DNA of 64,000 nt from Maniola hyperantus (GCF_902806685.2 NC_048555.1:8618001-8682000), one strand, 5' to 3'; positions 13,001-24,139 are shown, counted from the first letter of the stretch. Program-made: numbers and translations. The notes: a model not told the origin generated them from the sequence alone.

Positions 13001-16000
13001 GACAACATCTACTGATTTACATTCAAACCATTTAGGCCAACAAAGTTGCAAGCAAATACGCAAGGCATGCGTCTGTAAGCTGTTATTTTTAGTCTCGCAG
13101 GTGTTAATATGTCAAAGTGTCGACGCAACTTCCTTGCGAAATGCTTCAGCTATTTAGGATCGAGGATACGTAGCATTCTTCACTACATAGTATTCGTATT
13201 TACTATCTCTTTATGTGGGTACTAGGATAGGAAAATATCTAGCTTTTACTCTCGGCTCCACCTCAGTGAAATTAGGGTTAAGTTAGGTATTGAGTTAGAA
13301 CAACCAAAGTTGGTGCAGTTTTTGATATTTCAGTCTGAAGGTAGCGAAAGTTTTGCCTCAATTAACTTAATTTTTTGAATCATAATCATAATAATTATAA
13401 TCATTAATCATAATCATTTATTTATTTTGCTCAGATATGGTAGGTACATGTACAAGGTTAATTAAAAGTAGGTATTAGGTATGCCCATTGGATTAACGAA
13501 TTTTTAATTAGGTATGTAGGTACCTACCTGAAGGTAAATCTTAATTAAGGTGGAACCACGGAGGGTGGAACTCCGTTTTGTATTAGGTAATTTGGTTCTT
13601 AACAATTTAATCAAAAATCAACCAAACGGTTCTACATGGCTGTAGTTATATCACTGGTATTAGTAGGTTCTTAAAAAAATGTGGCATAAACAGTTTTATC
13701 AAATCAGGTACCTACCGTGCAAAAGTACGCGTGGAATAATAATAATTATTTACGAGTTCCCAATTATTGAGGTCTTAGTTAGTTCTTGGTAGAACACTAA
13801 TTGTAGAATATTATTACCAATAAAAACTATTTTAGATACCTGCCTAACACGCCGGTCTCGTGTCTCATGCGACAGTTTAAAAAAAAAGCGGGTATTCGAA
13901 AAAGTATGGTTAGGATACGCCATAGGCAATAGGCATATACGCTGCAGTTGGTGTACCGGCTCTCAAGTCTCAACAGGATGTCATCTGATGGTTTTCATAT
14001 ATTTACAAAGTACTCTGTGGATGGTGTAGGAGCAAGCGAACTAACTGTTCAAGGTGATTTTTATTTTTAAAAACAAGGATACCTACCTTTTCAATTTTTT
14101 ACTTATTAATGGACAAATCATGCGACTGTTAAATGGTGCAAGAATTACCTACAAATAGATTCCAGAATTGTAATGTTACAAAATGCTAACAAATTATTTA
14201 CCTGTCAACCGTACCAAAGCAAGTAACGCCTTGATTTTTCACAAAAGTCGTGAGGATTTGAGTAACTTTTCCATTCCAAATTTCGATGATTTCAAAAGAT
14301 GCCTAGTATTTGTCTACAAGTACCTACCTACCTATTTAGAGAAGTAGAGTCGCTGCAATCCATCAACAAACTGACAAGCAAAACTTTAAAAAAAAGTCGT
14401 AGTCTCTTAATTTAACCCACTAAATACTTGAAACAAACTATAGTTCTGTTATTATTATACCTAGACTTGTAATATGTAATTTCGAAATGAGCATAATTGA
14501 TTAAATATGTGCACATAATGCCAACAACAGAAGTCGCTGGAGGGAGATCGCACGAGCAGCAGTGAAGAATTCATAGCCACGACCACTCAGTCAAGAGTGA
14601 ACGATTGAGAAGAAGATTAAATATCTAAGCGTTCTTTACAGCCGCTTTTCACAAGAGTTTCTTTTTAGGCTTTTGTGTAATATAATATGGTTTTAGAACC
14701 GTGGTTGCTTATTGGAAGTTGCACGTTAATGAAAAGAAATTTCCGTTATTTTCGAGTCATATAACAGTCAAATACAAGCTTTTTAGGTATAAACACGTTA
14801 CACAAATCGTTGAATGGCTCTCGGTCTATAAGCGCACTGTAGGTAATTACAAGAAACCGGCCGCGGCGAGCGCTTCCTTCGTTACGCACACAGATAACGT
14901 ATCTCAATGGATGTGAAAAAAGAAACTCTCACAGATTATAAATGCCCTGTAAGAGCTATTGGACAAAAAACGGTGTAGGTACGTGTTTAGCATTATTCAT
15001 TAGTAAATGAGTGTCTATTGTTATAGGAAATTAATCGATTGCTATGGCTATGGTATGTTTTATATACAGACTTACGCCTGGTAACATTTTTGAGCATAGT
15101 GGGTTCAAATCTGATTGATGGGAAAGTTCTAATAAGTTTATCTGGAAATCTTTTGAAATTATTTTGAATCTACGCATGGTTGCGCCTAAATGTACCTAAT
15201 ACTTATATTATGTAGTACCCTGCATCATCAGGTTTGGGGAGTTGGGACTTGGAGTGTAATCATGGAGTGTAATCATGAAGCCATTGCTTGATACCTAAAA
15301 TATCAATTCACCATCAGAAATTCCTGAACCCCCATGGCTTAGGAGTTCAGTACCTTATAGCATCAGGATTGAGGAGTTGGGATCCGAAGTTCAATAATGT
15401 AGTCTATGCTTGGTACCTCAAATAATATTTCACCATCCGCAGTTCCTGAATCACTATAGTTTAGGAGTGCTGTATCCTACATCATCAAGGTTGAGGAGTT
15501 GAAACTTGCAGTCCAACTATGAAGTCGTTGCCTGGTACCTACAATATTATTTCACTATGAACACTTTCTGAATCTTGATTACGATTGAAACTTCCTCTGT
15601 TAGCTAAAAATAATTTGCCAATCGGTCCAGAAACCACATTTAAAAAAACGGGCCGAACCACTTCCTTTTTGGAAGTCGGTTAAAAAGATATGCAGATTAG
15701 ATTGTCGATGCATTTGGATTTCGGAAATTAGGCGGCGCGGCGCAGTGGAAAGAAACCCTTACAAGAGACCTATAAGGTCTATCAAGTAGTGGACTGAATT
15801 TTCTTTTATGAACCTACTTAGATATAAAAGCCGTTAAATAAAAAAAGAAAAGAAAAAGTAGTGAACGTCTATCGGTTGATAATGATGATGGTGATAAGGT
15901 ATAGGTACGCCACATGTTCCAAAATTTCCATTTTTGCTAGGGTCTTCTAATATTTTCTTCTTCTACAAGGTAGGTAGGTACCTTCTTCTTATGCTACTTA

Positions 16001-19000
16001 TTATCTGTAACTTTTATACAGTTTACTTATTATAAAGCTCATAGTTGCATTTGCAGAGTAAAGTTCAACATTGTAGCATGAATGTGTTCAAACCGAGCAT
16101 TACATTGATGTTATCGGTGAGTGAGGTAAGATTGTTATTCATAGTATGGAATGGGAACGTCTGTCTGGCTCACCCTGGAACTGGTTACTTCAAATACAAA
16201 TTAATTTGTATTTGCAGAGAAAGGGACTGTGAACAATAGGTATGTTGAGTTTTATACATAGTTTTTTTTAAACTGAAAGCTACCTCTATTGCGATCACAC
16301 TTGATCTCATGAATTCAAACAAGAACACAGCGCTTACCACTGCGCCAGGGAGGTCGTCAAAATTTTGTAGCTAATTGTAAGTAATCTCTATACACGCTGA
16401 AATTTTAATGGTTGTTTTCCCGAAGCGAAATGATTTTGTCGTGGTAATACAATCGATTTATATGTATAAAAAAATATTAGAGTCAAAAATGACAAATTTA
16501 CAATCGAGAAAAACAAAAATCGAATAAGACCTCGAACCAATAGTGATACCGCGTGCGCGCGGGCTAGTTTATGCCGTATCACAACGTGCGAGAGCTTATT
16601 TTGCTCTAAACTTTTTCACTTTATTGGCAGCGCGGTTCGAGTGGATGTACCTACCTGCTATTCACGTTACGTCTAGGGAGTTACTATTGTTTCTCACACT
16701 TTCGAGTTGTCGATTTTTTTTTAAATTATTTCAAAACAAAAACATTTTTATTTTTTAAAATTTCGATAGTACTACTGAGGGCAAATCGTTCTGCCGCGGC
16801 ATGACAACCACTAAAACTTCACCGTGTATATAAGTGCAAATGAATCGCTGAATGTGTTGCTGATCGCAAATCTCGAGAACAGCTCAACCGATTTCGCTAA
16901 TTCTTTTTTTATAATATTCCTGAAGCACGAGGATGGTTCATACGTAGAGAAAAATTTTAAAAATTGCCTAAAAATAAAACAACTGTTAGGCGGTACGAGT
17001 CAGCTAGTAGTAAATAAAATCAGCCCTAGACTAAAGCCAGCCATGTTCCCATTCCTTATAACGAATAATCTTACCTCAGCTTATCTAGCTCTTGATAATG
17101 TCAACGTAATGGTCGGTTTAAAACATTCGTCTTGCGTCGAAGGCGATGTTTTATCTTGTCTTGGCAAATGCAATCTCTATGTATACGTCTAAAATCTAAA
17201 TGGCAGGTGAAGTTACATCGTCTACCCGCTTCAAGCTGTTGCTGCTACTATCTTATATTATCCATACTAATATTATAAATGCGTAAGTGTGTCTGTCTGT
17301 CTGCTAGCTTTTCACGGCCCAACAGTTCAACCGATTTCGATAAAACTTGGTACTGAGATAGCTTACATCCCGGGGAAGGACATAGGCTACTTTTGATCCC
17401 GGAAAATCAAAGAGTTCCCACGAGATTGATAAAAAAAAACCTAAATTCACGCGGACGGAGTCGCGGGCATCATCTAGTTAGAAATATGATAAGTACAAAA
17501 TCTCAAGTTTCTAGTTTTTTTTAAAGTTAATATGCCTAAACGAAACTATTATTTTATAGAACAGAAACGACGACACCTGATCAGAGTGTACCTATTTTGA
17601 GAATCCTAAGTAGAGTGCGCACATAAAACAGTTTCGTTGCGCTTGCGTTGAGTCTATCCGATCGTAAAACTATAGTGGTCAGCGATTGTATATTATAAAC
17701 CGCTTCCAAGTTATTTCGTGTGCTGTAAGGGGGCGACCATAAATTACATAAGGTGTTTTTTTTTAATTTTCTGTCCCTCCCTCCCCCCCTGGTTAGATGT
17801 CGTGAGATTTTAATCAACCCCCTCCCCGATCCCCCAATCTCACGTAAGATTTTTCAAAATGTGGGTTTCTTACGTAAACGCGTTGGATTGTTATTGTAAA
17901 AAGAAAAAAAAATTGCTTCGTGCTTTTATTTACGACTAGTAATCAATATTGCTGAGAGTTATAAGTGTAATAAAAATTTAACAATAGAATATCTTAACTA
18001 TGTAGGTACAATCTGGATTTTACATGGACCAAAATAGTATATTTTTTGTTAGAAACAGAAAAAATTGCGTGATATTTGCCGAGACCCCCCCCCCCCCCCC
18101 CTCTCCAACGTAAAGATTAGATGAGATTTGACTCGACCCCCTCCCCCCCTTAAACATCTCACGTAATTTATGGACGCCCCCTAACATTTTGATCATTCTT
18201 CGTCCTCACCACCTAACATGATATAATTCTGAGAAATACCTACTTGAGATTATAACGGTCGAATATAGCGCCCTAGACGCGGCGCGGCTGAAAATATGTA
18301 TGAGAAAATGGCTGTCGACCTGACCTATTTTTATTTTATTTTCCTTTAGGTACCCTTGTAAAACGTTGTGAAAGGGATAGTGATATTTTAAAACTTATAA
18401 AATTACTTTACAGACTTATGTATTACCTATTTGCACTCCCCTTTCACCCAAAGCGTTAAGCTTAGGCTAGGAGTAGGTACGCCAGTAGTGCAATGTAACC
18501 CCATAGGTTTGAATTGTCAACATGTTGGTTTTTCAGTACGCACCCTGACCATCGAGGAAGATTGAGTAAAATTCCAATTGCTATTTTAATTTGTCAATCT
18601 TAGCCTAAACAGGCTACATGATAATATAATGTAACGGAAAGCATTTTATCAATTGATAAATTATAGCATTAAACATAATTTGGTCAAAAGACCTCAAACT
18701 ATTTCAACGATAACCAAAATAGTTTTAAACTATAAACAGAGCTGCTCGGCCTGATTTCGACCGTGATAAATCCTCCGTAATCTAAGCTCCAAAGTGGCTG
18801 CACTTGATCGCTGTCTAGACTAGACTATCTATCGCCGGTCTATAAACCGCAATACGATACAATCCACTGGGAAAGGCGTCGAATATTTACAGGCCACGCT
18901 CGTTAGTCTGATTTCTACTCCGTTATTATGTTACATTGGGAGTCATATTTCCTCGTTCATTGCTGTCACTAGTATTCGGCTTTCTGAGGCTCTAGCCCCG

Positions 19001-21176
19001 AGTATAACTTTTCAAGTAGATGATCCGTCTTTTAGTAAGGGCGGGAAAAGAACACGTACCTATTAGTTATCTACTGTCTGACATCTGCACACAATTTTAG
19101 CAATGCAGACATGATGTAGACACTACACTCAGAGCCTCATTTTGTTGTGCTTCTTTCTGCACATTCCCTTCGTACTTTCTTCGGGTGGAATTTATAAAAA
19201 TCCTTTTAGCGGAGGTATGTTTACGTTATATGCTAGAGAAAATGTAGATAAAAAGTTATTAGTTACCTAACTAGCTATTTTTAACCGACCACCAAACAGG
19301 AGGTGGTTCTCAACTCGGGCTGTTTTTTTTCTATTTTGTAAAAATAGCGAGCAAATGAGCAGGTGGTTACCTATCTAAATACCTAGCTAACCCGCCACGG
19401 CTTCACCCGGGTCACGGGTGGATTCTGCTTGAGTTAGAGCTGCATTGTATGCAGAGGCGTCTTTACCTATGGTGCAGGGTGTGCGGCGCACACGGGCGCC
19501 GGGTCTAAGGGGGCGCCGAGCGCCCTATAATGCGACACCTCCGAAGATGCGTCAATGCCGGTGCTCTCAAAGACCCTGCGCTCGTGTTATAGCCGACGCC
19601 GTCATCATTTAAAATCATCATTAAAATTGTACCATTTGCATCCGAATTTCCGTTTGAAAATATAACTGTTAGTATTCCATTTTGACCCTGCTCCTACTAG
19701 ACTAGAGGGCGTTAGGTTACTGGTTGCACACGGGCGCCACAAGGGCTAGAGATGCCTCTGATTGTATGTTAGAGGTATGTCTCATTGGTAAAATTAATAT
19801 CATTATTTTTGTTGACAGTGGGAAGTTGTGAAGGAGTGCGTTGCGGCGGCGAGAAGCGTTGCGTGCTGGACGCGGAGTTGGGCGCGCATTGCGTGCGTTG
19901 CGGAGGGTGCAGCGTGGCCGGCGCGCCCGTGTGCGCGGTGGACGGGCGCACGTACGCCGGCGCGTGCGCGCTGCGGAAGGCGGCGTGCGAGCGCGGCAAG
20001 GCGCTGCCTCTGGCTTACAAGGGCTCTTGTATAGGTCAGTATATTGCAGACGGTACAATGCGTGCTCGGAGCTGGGCACGCATTGCGTGCGTTGCGGAGA
20101 GTGCAGCGTGGCCGGCGAGTCCGTGTGCGCGGTAGACGGGCGCATCACGTACGCCGGCCCGTGAGCGCTGCGATAGGTGGGTATATTGCAGATGGTACAA
20201 TGCATGGAAGACCCAAAGCTGCTTCACCCTTCAACATAGGACCATAACTACGTAGCCGTAGGCCAGTTCGGGTCGCTCCTTCGTTCCACACTTGCCACAT
20301 GATTGCTCTATCTAGACGGCTCTGTCAAACCGCTGTATGTAATACCATATTCTTATTCTTTTATGATATTAATATGAATTTTGTTTTGTCAGCGAACGCA
20401 ACGTGCGCGCGGGTGCGGTGCGGCGCGGGCCAGCGTTGCATGGCGGGCGGTGCGAGCGGCGCGCGTTGCGTGTCGTGCGGCGCGTGCGGCGGCGGCGCGC
20501 GGCGCACAATCTGCGGCTCGGACGCGCGCACCTACCCCTCGTGGTGCCGCCTGCAGCGCGCCGCCTGCCACGCAGGCCGCGTGGTCGACCCACTGCACCC
20601 TGGACCGTGCAAAGGTAAAGGTAAACCTAGCAAAAGGCTTTCTTTGATGATAGGCTGATTTCGTGATTTAACGACATAATACATTATTATTATGTAAAAT
20701 AACGGGTACATACCGATGATTTTGAATTATCGACCCATATTTCCGACCCAGTTGAGTGAGTCGTGGCACAGCGACACTACAGTACCTACTGTGAGAGATG
20801 AAGTATGAAGTAGAATATTATTATGCAAACAGCGCAGCGTTGTTCATCGCGAAAACATCGTGAAACGGCTTGTCTGAGAGTTCCCATACTGTTCCCAAAG
20901 GTGTGCGAAGTCTGCCATTCCACACTTGGTCAGCGGAGCGGACTGTGGGGGCTAAACCCTCATTCTTAGAGGAGTCCTGTTCTCAGTAGTAGGCCGGCGA
21001 TGGGTTGATCATGATGAAGTAATATCGCCTAAAACTAATAGTATAAATAGGTACGTATAGAATATAGATGGATTACTAACAAATTGTTTTCTGTTTCAGA
21101 AAATAAAAATATTACGGACAATAGTGTGAATGGCGAGAAACACAGAGAAGATGTGGACACAACACGAGTCCTATAG
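4037..21176 (+). CDS. Fs: Follistatin (5 visible exons; 5' exon not in window)
   Basis: A secreted antagonist that, in the known family, binds activin/TGF-beta ligands. Exons by splice signal and phase: 4037-4228, 7175-7384, 19819-20034, 20393-20614, 21100-21176; all internal joins are phase 1 and stay in frame. Exon 1 encodes the N-terminal follistatin domain (GICW, ECC, FY and GG..C.AC spacing). Exons 2, 3 and 4 each encode one EGF-like plus Kazal module: SCAGVSCG...PVCGSDGKTYRSLC, then SCEGVRCGG...VCAVDGRTYAGAC, then TCARVRCGAG...ICGSDARTYPSWC. The last exon is a 24-residue hydrophilic tail and stop. One module per exon matches the classic vertebrate FST layout. The signal peptide is not seen; the first visible exon begins inside a codon, so it must lie to the left. 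The coding exons are strikingly GC-rich against AT-rich introns. The 12.4 kb intron 7385-19818 is full of repeats. Confidence 0.9.
4881..5104 (+). repeat. Dispersed 220-bp repeat with CTGA microsatellite head
   Basis: Starts 'ataaaaggaaaaggtgactg' with a (CTGA)n run, then 'ccactggacggatcgggttg', and ends 'gacgaagtcgcgagcataag' before 'ctagt'. Other copies are at 38885-39102 and 43303-43515 (+), 42655-43025 (-, interrupted) and 38465-38585 (partial). The CTAG end suggests a Helitron-type element, but no 5' terminus was proven. Confidence 0.6.
5105..6427. other. Follistatin intron, nothing recognised
   Basis: There are no splice-consistent exons or clear repeats, apart from a short retroelement 3'-UTR scrap near 5560-5595 ('taagtgcgga...cccagtag'). 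A 121-codon open frame at 5603-5968 has no recognisable motif and is treated as chance. Confidence 0.4.
6428..6621. mobile_element. Palindromic MITE (family A), about 195 bp
   Basis: Terminal inverted repeats run from 'tacagtacacggccgaaagt' to the reverse complement 'ctatcggccgcgtactgta'. The inner arms 'tagagcgttgtctctgtca' and 'cgacagagacagtgctcta' pair too. It could fold into a long imperfect hairpin. No coding capacity. Confidence 0.75.
6741..6990. mobile_element. MITE-like inverted repeat (family B)
   Basis: Contains 'atcattattacaatcgcaat', 'gtagccaatagt' and, further on, 'tgacagctacaatgtcacga'. The same modules recur at 44935-45060 and, inverted, at 49268-49420. No ORF. Confidence 0.5.
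7000..7092 (+). repeat. Fragment of the 'agggttccgtac' dispersed repeat
   Basis: Only the two ends remain: 'ttagggttcgttatca' and 'tacggaaccctcgttgcgcc', then 'actcgcacttgaccggtttt'. The T run that follows lies about 85 bp before follistatin exon 7175. Full copies are at 27505-27945, 28875-29300, 32125-32540 and 53585-54004. Confidence 0.6.
7385..9541. other. Follistatin intron, AT-rich, no feature
   Basis: I see no gene or well-defined element. Around 8690-8745 there is an imperfect inverted repeat built from 'tatagattataatc' and 'tataccaatct' modules. Confidence 0.4.
9542..9588. other. Perfect 19-bp inverted repeat (hairpin)
   Basis: 'agatttaaggcacagtaaa' at 9542-9560 is exactly complementary to 9570-9588 across a 9-base spacer. 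It is shorter than an insect pre-miRNA normally is, and is more likely a remnant of a foldback element. Confidence 0.7.
9700..10425 (+). mobile_element. Retroelement ORF remnant with 3' tail
   Basis: Frameshifted pieces of a common arthropod retroelement C-terminal region. 9708-10061 carries LGTPLCHQHRCPCGKEVDKF and a GLSCQRSSGW...RHA stretch. 10066-10269 carries PGAAAEMAA and a GPWG stretch. The segment ends in 'gcgtgatttgtatagtaatt' and an AT-rich tail with AATAAA near 10413. Stops and frame changes show it is dead. The family assignment is from remembered motif patterns. Confidence 0.6.
10917..11325 (-). repeat. 'agggttccgtac' dispersed repeat, degraded antisense copy
   Basis: Reads on the minus strand. 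At its left end are 'caagtgcgagtcagactcgc' and 'tcgtattttttcaata'; at its right end are 'acagacacgacaga' and 'ttttgaggtacggaacccta'. These are the modules of the copy at 27505-27945, in reverse order. Confidence 0.6.
11596..11890 (+). mobile_element. Non-LTR retrotransposon (RTE-like) C-terminal fragment
   Basis: An open frame with WYGHIMRREESHVSRRML, GNKRRGQPKKRWIDCVKEDM and EDRSEW.KKTRCADP. This is the signature C-terminus of an RTE/CR1-type reverse transcriptase polyprotein as found in insect genomes. Only about 90 codons remain, so it is a 5'-truncated insertion in the follistatin intron. Confidence 0.75.
12340..12690 (-). repeat. Two adjacent degraded Helitron-like repeats
   Basis: 12345-12500 and 12505-12675 each hold the antisense core (agttcc / ttttcc.gaataaa) and end near 'tttataatattagta' or its decayed form. 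Termini are not preserved. Confidence 0.45.
12690..15200. other. Follistatin intron, AT-rich, no gene
   Basis: There are many 'taggtacctacct' type runs and short inverted repeats (for example 13500-13560). Short open frames at 12951-13157 and 14701-14916 show no family motif, no splice logic and no unusual composition. Confidence 0.4.
15213..15690. repeat. Minisatellite, about 125-bp unit, about 3 copies
   Basis: The unit holds 'catcatcaggtttggggagt', 'tgcttgatacct', 'atttcaccatc' and 'cctgaa..cc..tgg.ttaggag'. It repeats near 15218, 15358 and 15482 and ends at a decayed copy near 15580. The block is followed by 'ttccttttggaagtcggtta', a tail module seen again near 11596 and 50878. Confidence 0.7.
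16828..16965 (+). repeat. Dispersed repeat (family C) copy 1
   Basis: 'gaatcgctgaatgtgttgct', 'cgagaacagctcaaccgatt' and 'ttataatattcctgaagcac' recur at 48010-48175 (+) and at 31960-32122 (-). An open frame across it is a by-product. Confidence 0.6.
17261..17477 (+). mobile_element. Helitron-like non-autonomous element, best-preserved copy
   Basis: Begins A|TCCATACTAATATTATAAATG and ends GCGGGCATCATCTAG|T. That is a 5' TC start, a 3' CTRR end and insertion between A and T, the rule for Helitrons. Internal modules are 'gcttttcacggcccaacagt', 'cataggctacttttgatccc' and 'aaatcaaagagttccca'. About 215 bp, no ORF. Confidence 0.65.
17726..18183. mobile_element. MITE, about 460 bp, ends 'agggggcg..cataaattac'
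   Basis: The left end 'taagggggcgaccataaatt' is the inverted complement of the right end 'aatttatggacgccccctaa'. Internal inverted blocks pair CCCCCTCC-rich tracts with 'tctcacgtaa' motifs. A run of about 18 C starts near 18087. No coding capacity. Confidence 0.75.
18185..19450. other. Follistatin intron, mixed repeat debris
   Basis: 18425-18500 resembles an antisense scrap of the tRNA-like SINE seen at 27033-27232 ('aagcttaggctaggagtagg'). 19335-19375 resembles the 'gcgagcaagcgagcaggcgg' repeat. Nothing coding. Confidence 0.4.
19452..19760. mobile_element. MITE, about 310 bp, ends CAGAGGC
   Basis: Terminal inverted repeats 'cagaggcgtct' and 'agatgcctctg', plus inner matching 'cacacgggcgcc' blocks. 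It ends 58 bp before the splice acceptor of follistatin exon 19819. Confidence 0.65.
20031..20205 (+). pseudogene. Decayed duplicate of the follistatin second Kazal exon
   Basis: After the donor of exon 19819-20034 the DNA repeats itself. 'gtcagtatattgcagacggt' at 20035 returns as 'gtgggtatattgcagatggt' near 20177. Between them lies a copy of the exon body ('cattgcgtgcgttgcggaga', 'gtgtgcgcggtagacgggcg', 'cacgtacgccggcc'). The copy has an in-frame TGA just after the GITYAGP-like stretch, a three-base insertion (atc) and a deletion of the last ~55 exon bases. Its donor survives as 'taggtgggt'. It is a broken exon, not a fourth module. Confidence 0.8.
20858..21016 (+). repeat. tRNA-derived SINE, 5'-truncated copy
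   Basis: 'aaaacatcgtgaaacggctt', 'gtctgagagttcccata', 'gtgtgcgaagtctgcca', 'aaaccctcattcttagagga' and 'ggccggcgatgggttgatca'. It lies in the last follistatin intron. Confidence 0.65.
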
Positions 21177-22500
21177 TCATAGACTCTAGAATTAGCACTG
21201 CAGTGTTTGAATAGCTTTGTAGGTGGCGACCGGACGTGTCGCGTGCGACGATCCGTGAGCGCGAACCTGGTTTCCTGAACATGCTGTGTTCAAAACGAAA
21301 TTGACCAGAAGTTGGAAGCAATTGAAGTTCAAGAGTCTGTTAGTATTAGAAAAAGCGACCATAATATTGTAGACCATAAACACGAAAATAACTGTTATCC
21401 TATCCTGAGACTTGTTTCGATAATAATATAATCAAGTTTTACCGACAAAAGTATTGATTGATAAAGATTTAAGAACGAATGCGGGTTGAGCAAGGTTTTG
21501 AATGTATCCAGTCAATATGCCAGTTTTTCAGAGCAAAATGTTCGTAGTGGATTGTTGTAGATTTAAGGAAATCTTCGAATCTGTTGCACATTTTTCGAAT
21601 ATTGTAGATAAATAATGTCTTATAGTTATAAATGAAAACACTTTACATTATTAAAATTGAGCACCAAATTGTACTTAAGTCAAAATGTTAAAGATAGAAA
21701 TAGAACTGTAGTTAGCACAATATTCGATGTATGCGTGTATTTCTATTCTAGAAAATCCTAATTTCCGTCTTGTTGAGGTTCGCTACTATGGCAAGGTTCG
21801 TAGGATAAAATAACTTAAATTTTCATTGGACTGACAAATTGTTCTTAAAATTTTAATAACTTTTAGTAGGTACTTTAAGACTTAAGTAATTTTACTTCAC
21901 GTAATGTGGTTTTAACGCTTATGCAATATTTATTATTAAGTTATAAACTTTTAGTGCAATATGTTATTGAAAATTGTGTGAAATTTATGTTTACATGTTT
22001 TGTTTTGTTTTATTTTTATATGCAAATGTGTGGCTCAGGATCATTAATTTCAATACGAGAATGATTTTTAATAAAATACTTATTTCAGTATTATGTGTAT
22101 GTAAGTTTTATAATTATTATTTTTTATTTTCGAAACATTTTACAATGAAATTAGGTGACTTTATATAGACTGTAGATATGAAGTAATTTATTGTTACTTT
22201 TAAAATATTTCCAAAATGTTTCCAAGAATTTTATTTGTAAGGATGCCAATGGTGGGGTGGATGAAAATAGTCGAGTCGGACTGATGAATGTCCTGTAGAA
22301 ATAAATCTAGTTTCTGGACGTCCTGCTTAGCTTTAAATAGTTTACAATTTGATTTCTTTAATAATATAGACTATTAGTCCACATAAGTCTAATTATTATT
22401 TAAGTTTTATTTAGTATGATAATTGAGTTTAATTTAAAATTATTAATCTGTAAGATCTCAGATACCTATATTATGAGGAAAGTGAAATAAAGAATCGGCA
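21177..22500 (+). other. Probable follistatin 3' UTR with polyadenylation signals
   Basis: AT-rich, repeat-poor DNA directly after the stop codon. AATAAA hexamers occur at 22070-22075, near 22299 and at 22486-22491. The extent of the UTR is inferred. Confidence 0.5.
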
Positions 22501-23968
22501 TAATTATTATTGAAAGAAAAATGTCACATATGTAGTTTAATATGTTTAAAAGAGTTGATCCAAAGAAAGGTGAATCCAAAAGCTGATCTGAGAGTAGATT
22601 TGGTATTATATTATGATAATTTGAATAAGTTGTTTAAGCATTTCGACTGCAAAAGATAATTTAAATTAAAAAGTTTTATTTAAAAAAATGATTGATTATA
22701 TATATTTTTATTATGTCTAATAAATTCTGTCATAAAATCAATATCCACACTGAAGTTTTTAAATGTTCTATCACAGTGTTTTAAGATTAAAAAAAATTCA
22801 AGAACGATAACGATCTCTATAAAAAATGTTTTATGTATGGATGCACAAAAGAGGAAAATTGAACGGAAATGAGTTTTTTTAATTTTAATTTTAATAAACA
22901 ACTTTACAGTCGAGACGGCCAGCACCTAAATCGTTGGAGTAACTTTTATCTATGTGAATTTGAATTATGAATTTTGGATATAAGTTAGATATTTTTAAAA
23001 ATTATTTTATTTTGTATACTCGCTTGTAAAGTAATATTTATAAAATTTCATATTGTGGAACTTCATATTTTAATACTTAAACTATTTTTATTAAATTAAC
23101 TTTACGACTTTCTCTTGTCAATTATATTTTTTTAATTCTTATTGTAAAGTATGCGTAAACCTTCAAGTGGTAACATAATATTTTTGACGAAAAAACGAAA
23201 GTAGGTATACTCAAACAATATTTATGGAATTATGAGTAAATATAAATTCAACGTCATTCTATATTTAAAAACAACTAAACGAAAGCGATGGTAAGAGACC
23301 ACCATTGACATTTTAGATATGAAGCAAAATCTCACAAAGTTTGAAAATTGTTACATTTAATCCCGTTTTATTATTTAAATATTTTGCGCACGCACTGTCA
23401 TCGACTGGCTGAAGACGCTAAAAAGCGCACGAGCGAGTACCCTCGCATAGCTGCGTGTTAGAAAGACAAAAAGTCTAGTTTAATTAAAACCGAACTTTTT
23501 CTTTTAGATACCTAATTCATTACCATTTTAAAATGGCCTTACAATACCTAACTATTATACTTTAAGCCTATTTTTAAACAGATTTTAAGTTTTTATTACT
23601 TAATCTGTACTTTGAAACTAGATAGGTAGTACCATCCATACCATACCATACCATATTATCTGGACAAAAATCCAGATAATATGCTTTATATACAAATTAA
23701 TTATCAAAAATACTAAAATCTCTTGAAGTTTACGCGTACCTACTACTTAAATCGAATTGTTAACTCTACTGCGTATTGTTGTAGTTAAACTACTGAATTG
23801 TTGTAGTGAACTCATTCATACATTAGAATGATGTATAATATATTATTGTCCTTGTTTCTTCATAAACATTTTACATGGATTCCCGTTTTTTATTGTTTCT
23901 TAACCCCTACTAATGTAGAGCCAACAACCAACGGGCATTTTATATGCAGTGAACAATGGGTAAGCAAG
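22500..23968. other. Intergenic, AT-rich
   Basis: No gene was recognised. 23625-23653 is a short CCATA run. It leads into a perfect 13-bp inverted repeat (23652-23664 against 23671-23683, 6-base loop). Confidence 0.5.
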
Positions 23969-24139
23969 TACAGTGCGACAAGGGTCTCTTGGCACTTGAA
24001 TGACATTGACAGGGGGGCGCTGTTGGAGAACAAAGGCTTAGAATCGAATATTCAAACAAGAATTTGTTCAAAGGGGGGGGATGACGGCAACGTTTGTTCC
24101 TATTTTCGCCACGCGCCAAGATAGCCTTGTCGCACTGTA
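23969..24139. mobile_element. MITE, about 171 bp, ends 'tacagtgcgacaagg'
   Basis: The left end 'tacagtgcgacaagggtctc' and the right end 'gatagccttgtcgcactgta' are inverted copies. The centre carries 'gaatattcaaacaagaa'. Single-ended relatives are at 34789-34850 and 40195-40300. Confidence 0.75.

Noticed and set aside
16824..17192. 122-codon open frame
   Set aside because: Its first third is the family C dispersed repeat found at two other places, so it is a by-product of repeat sequence.
19717..20598. Long Arg/Ala/Cys-rich frames on the minus strand and in other frames
   Set aside because: Shadows of the GC-rich follistatin Kazal exons; the real frame has Kazal cysteines and correct splice phases.
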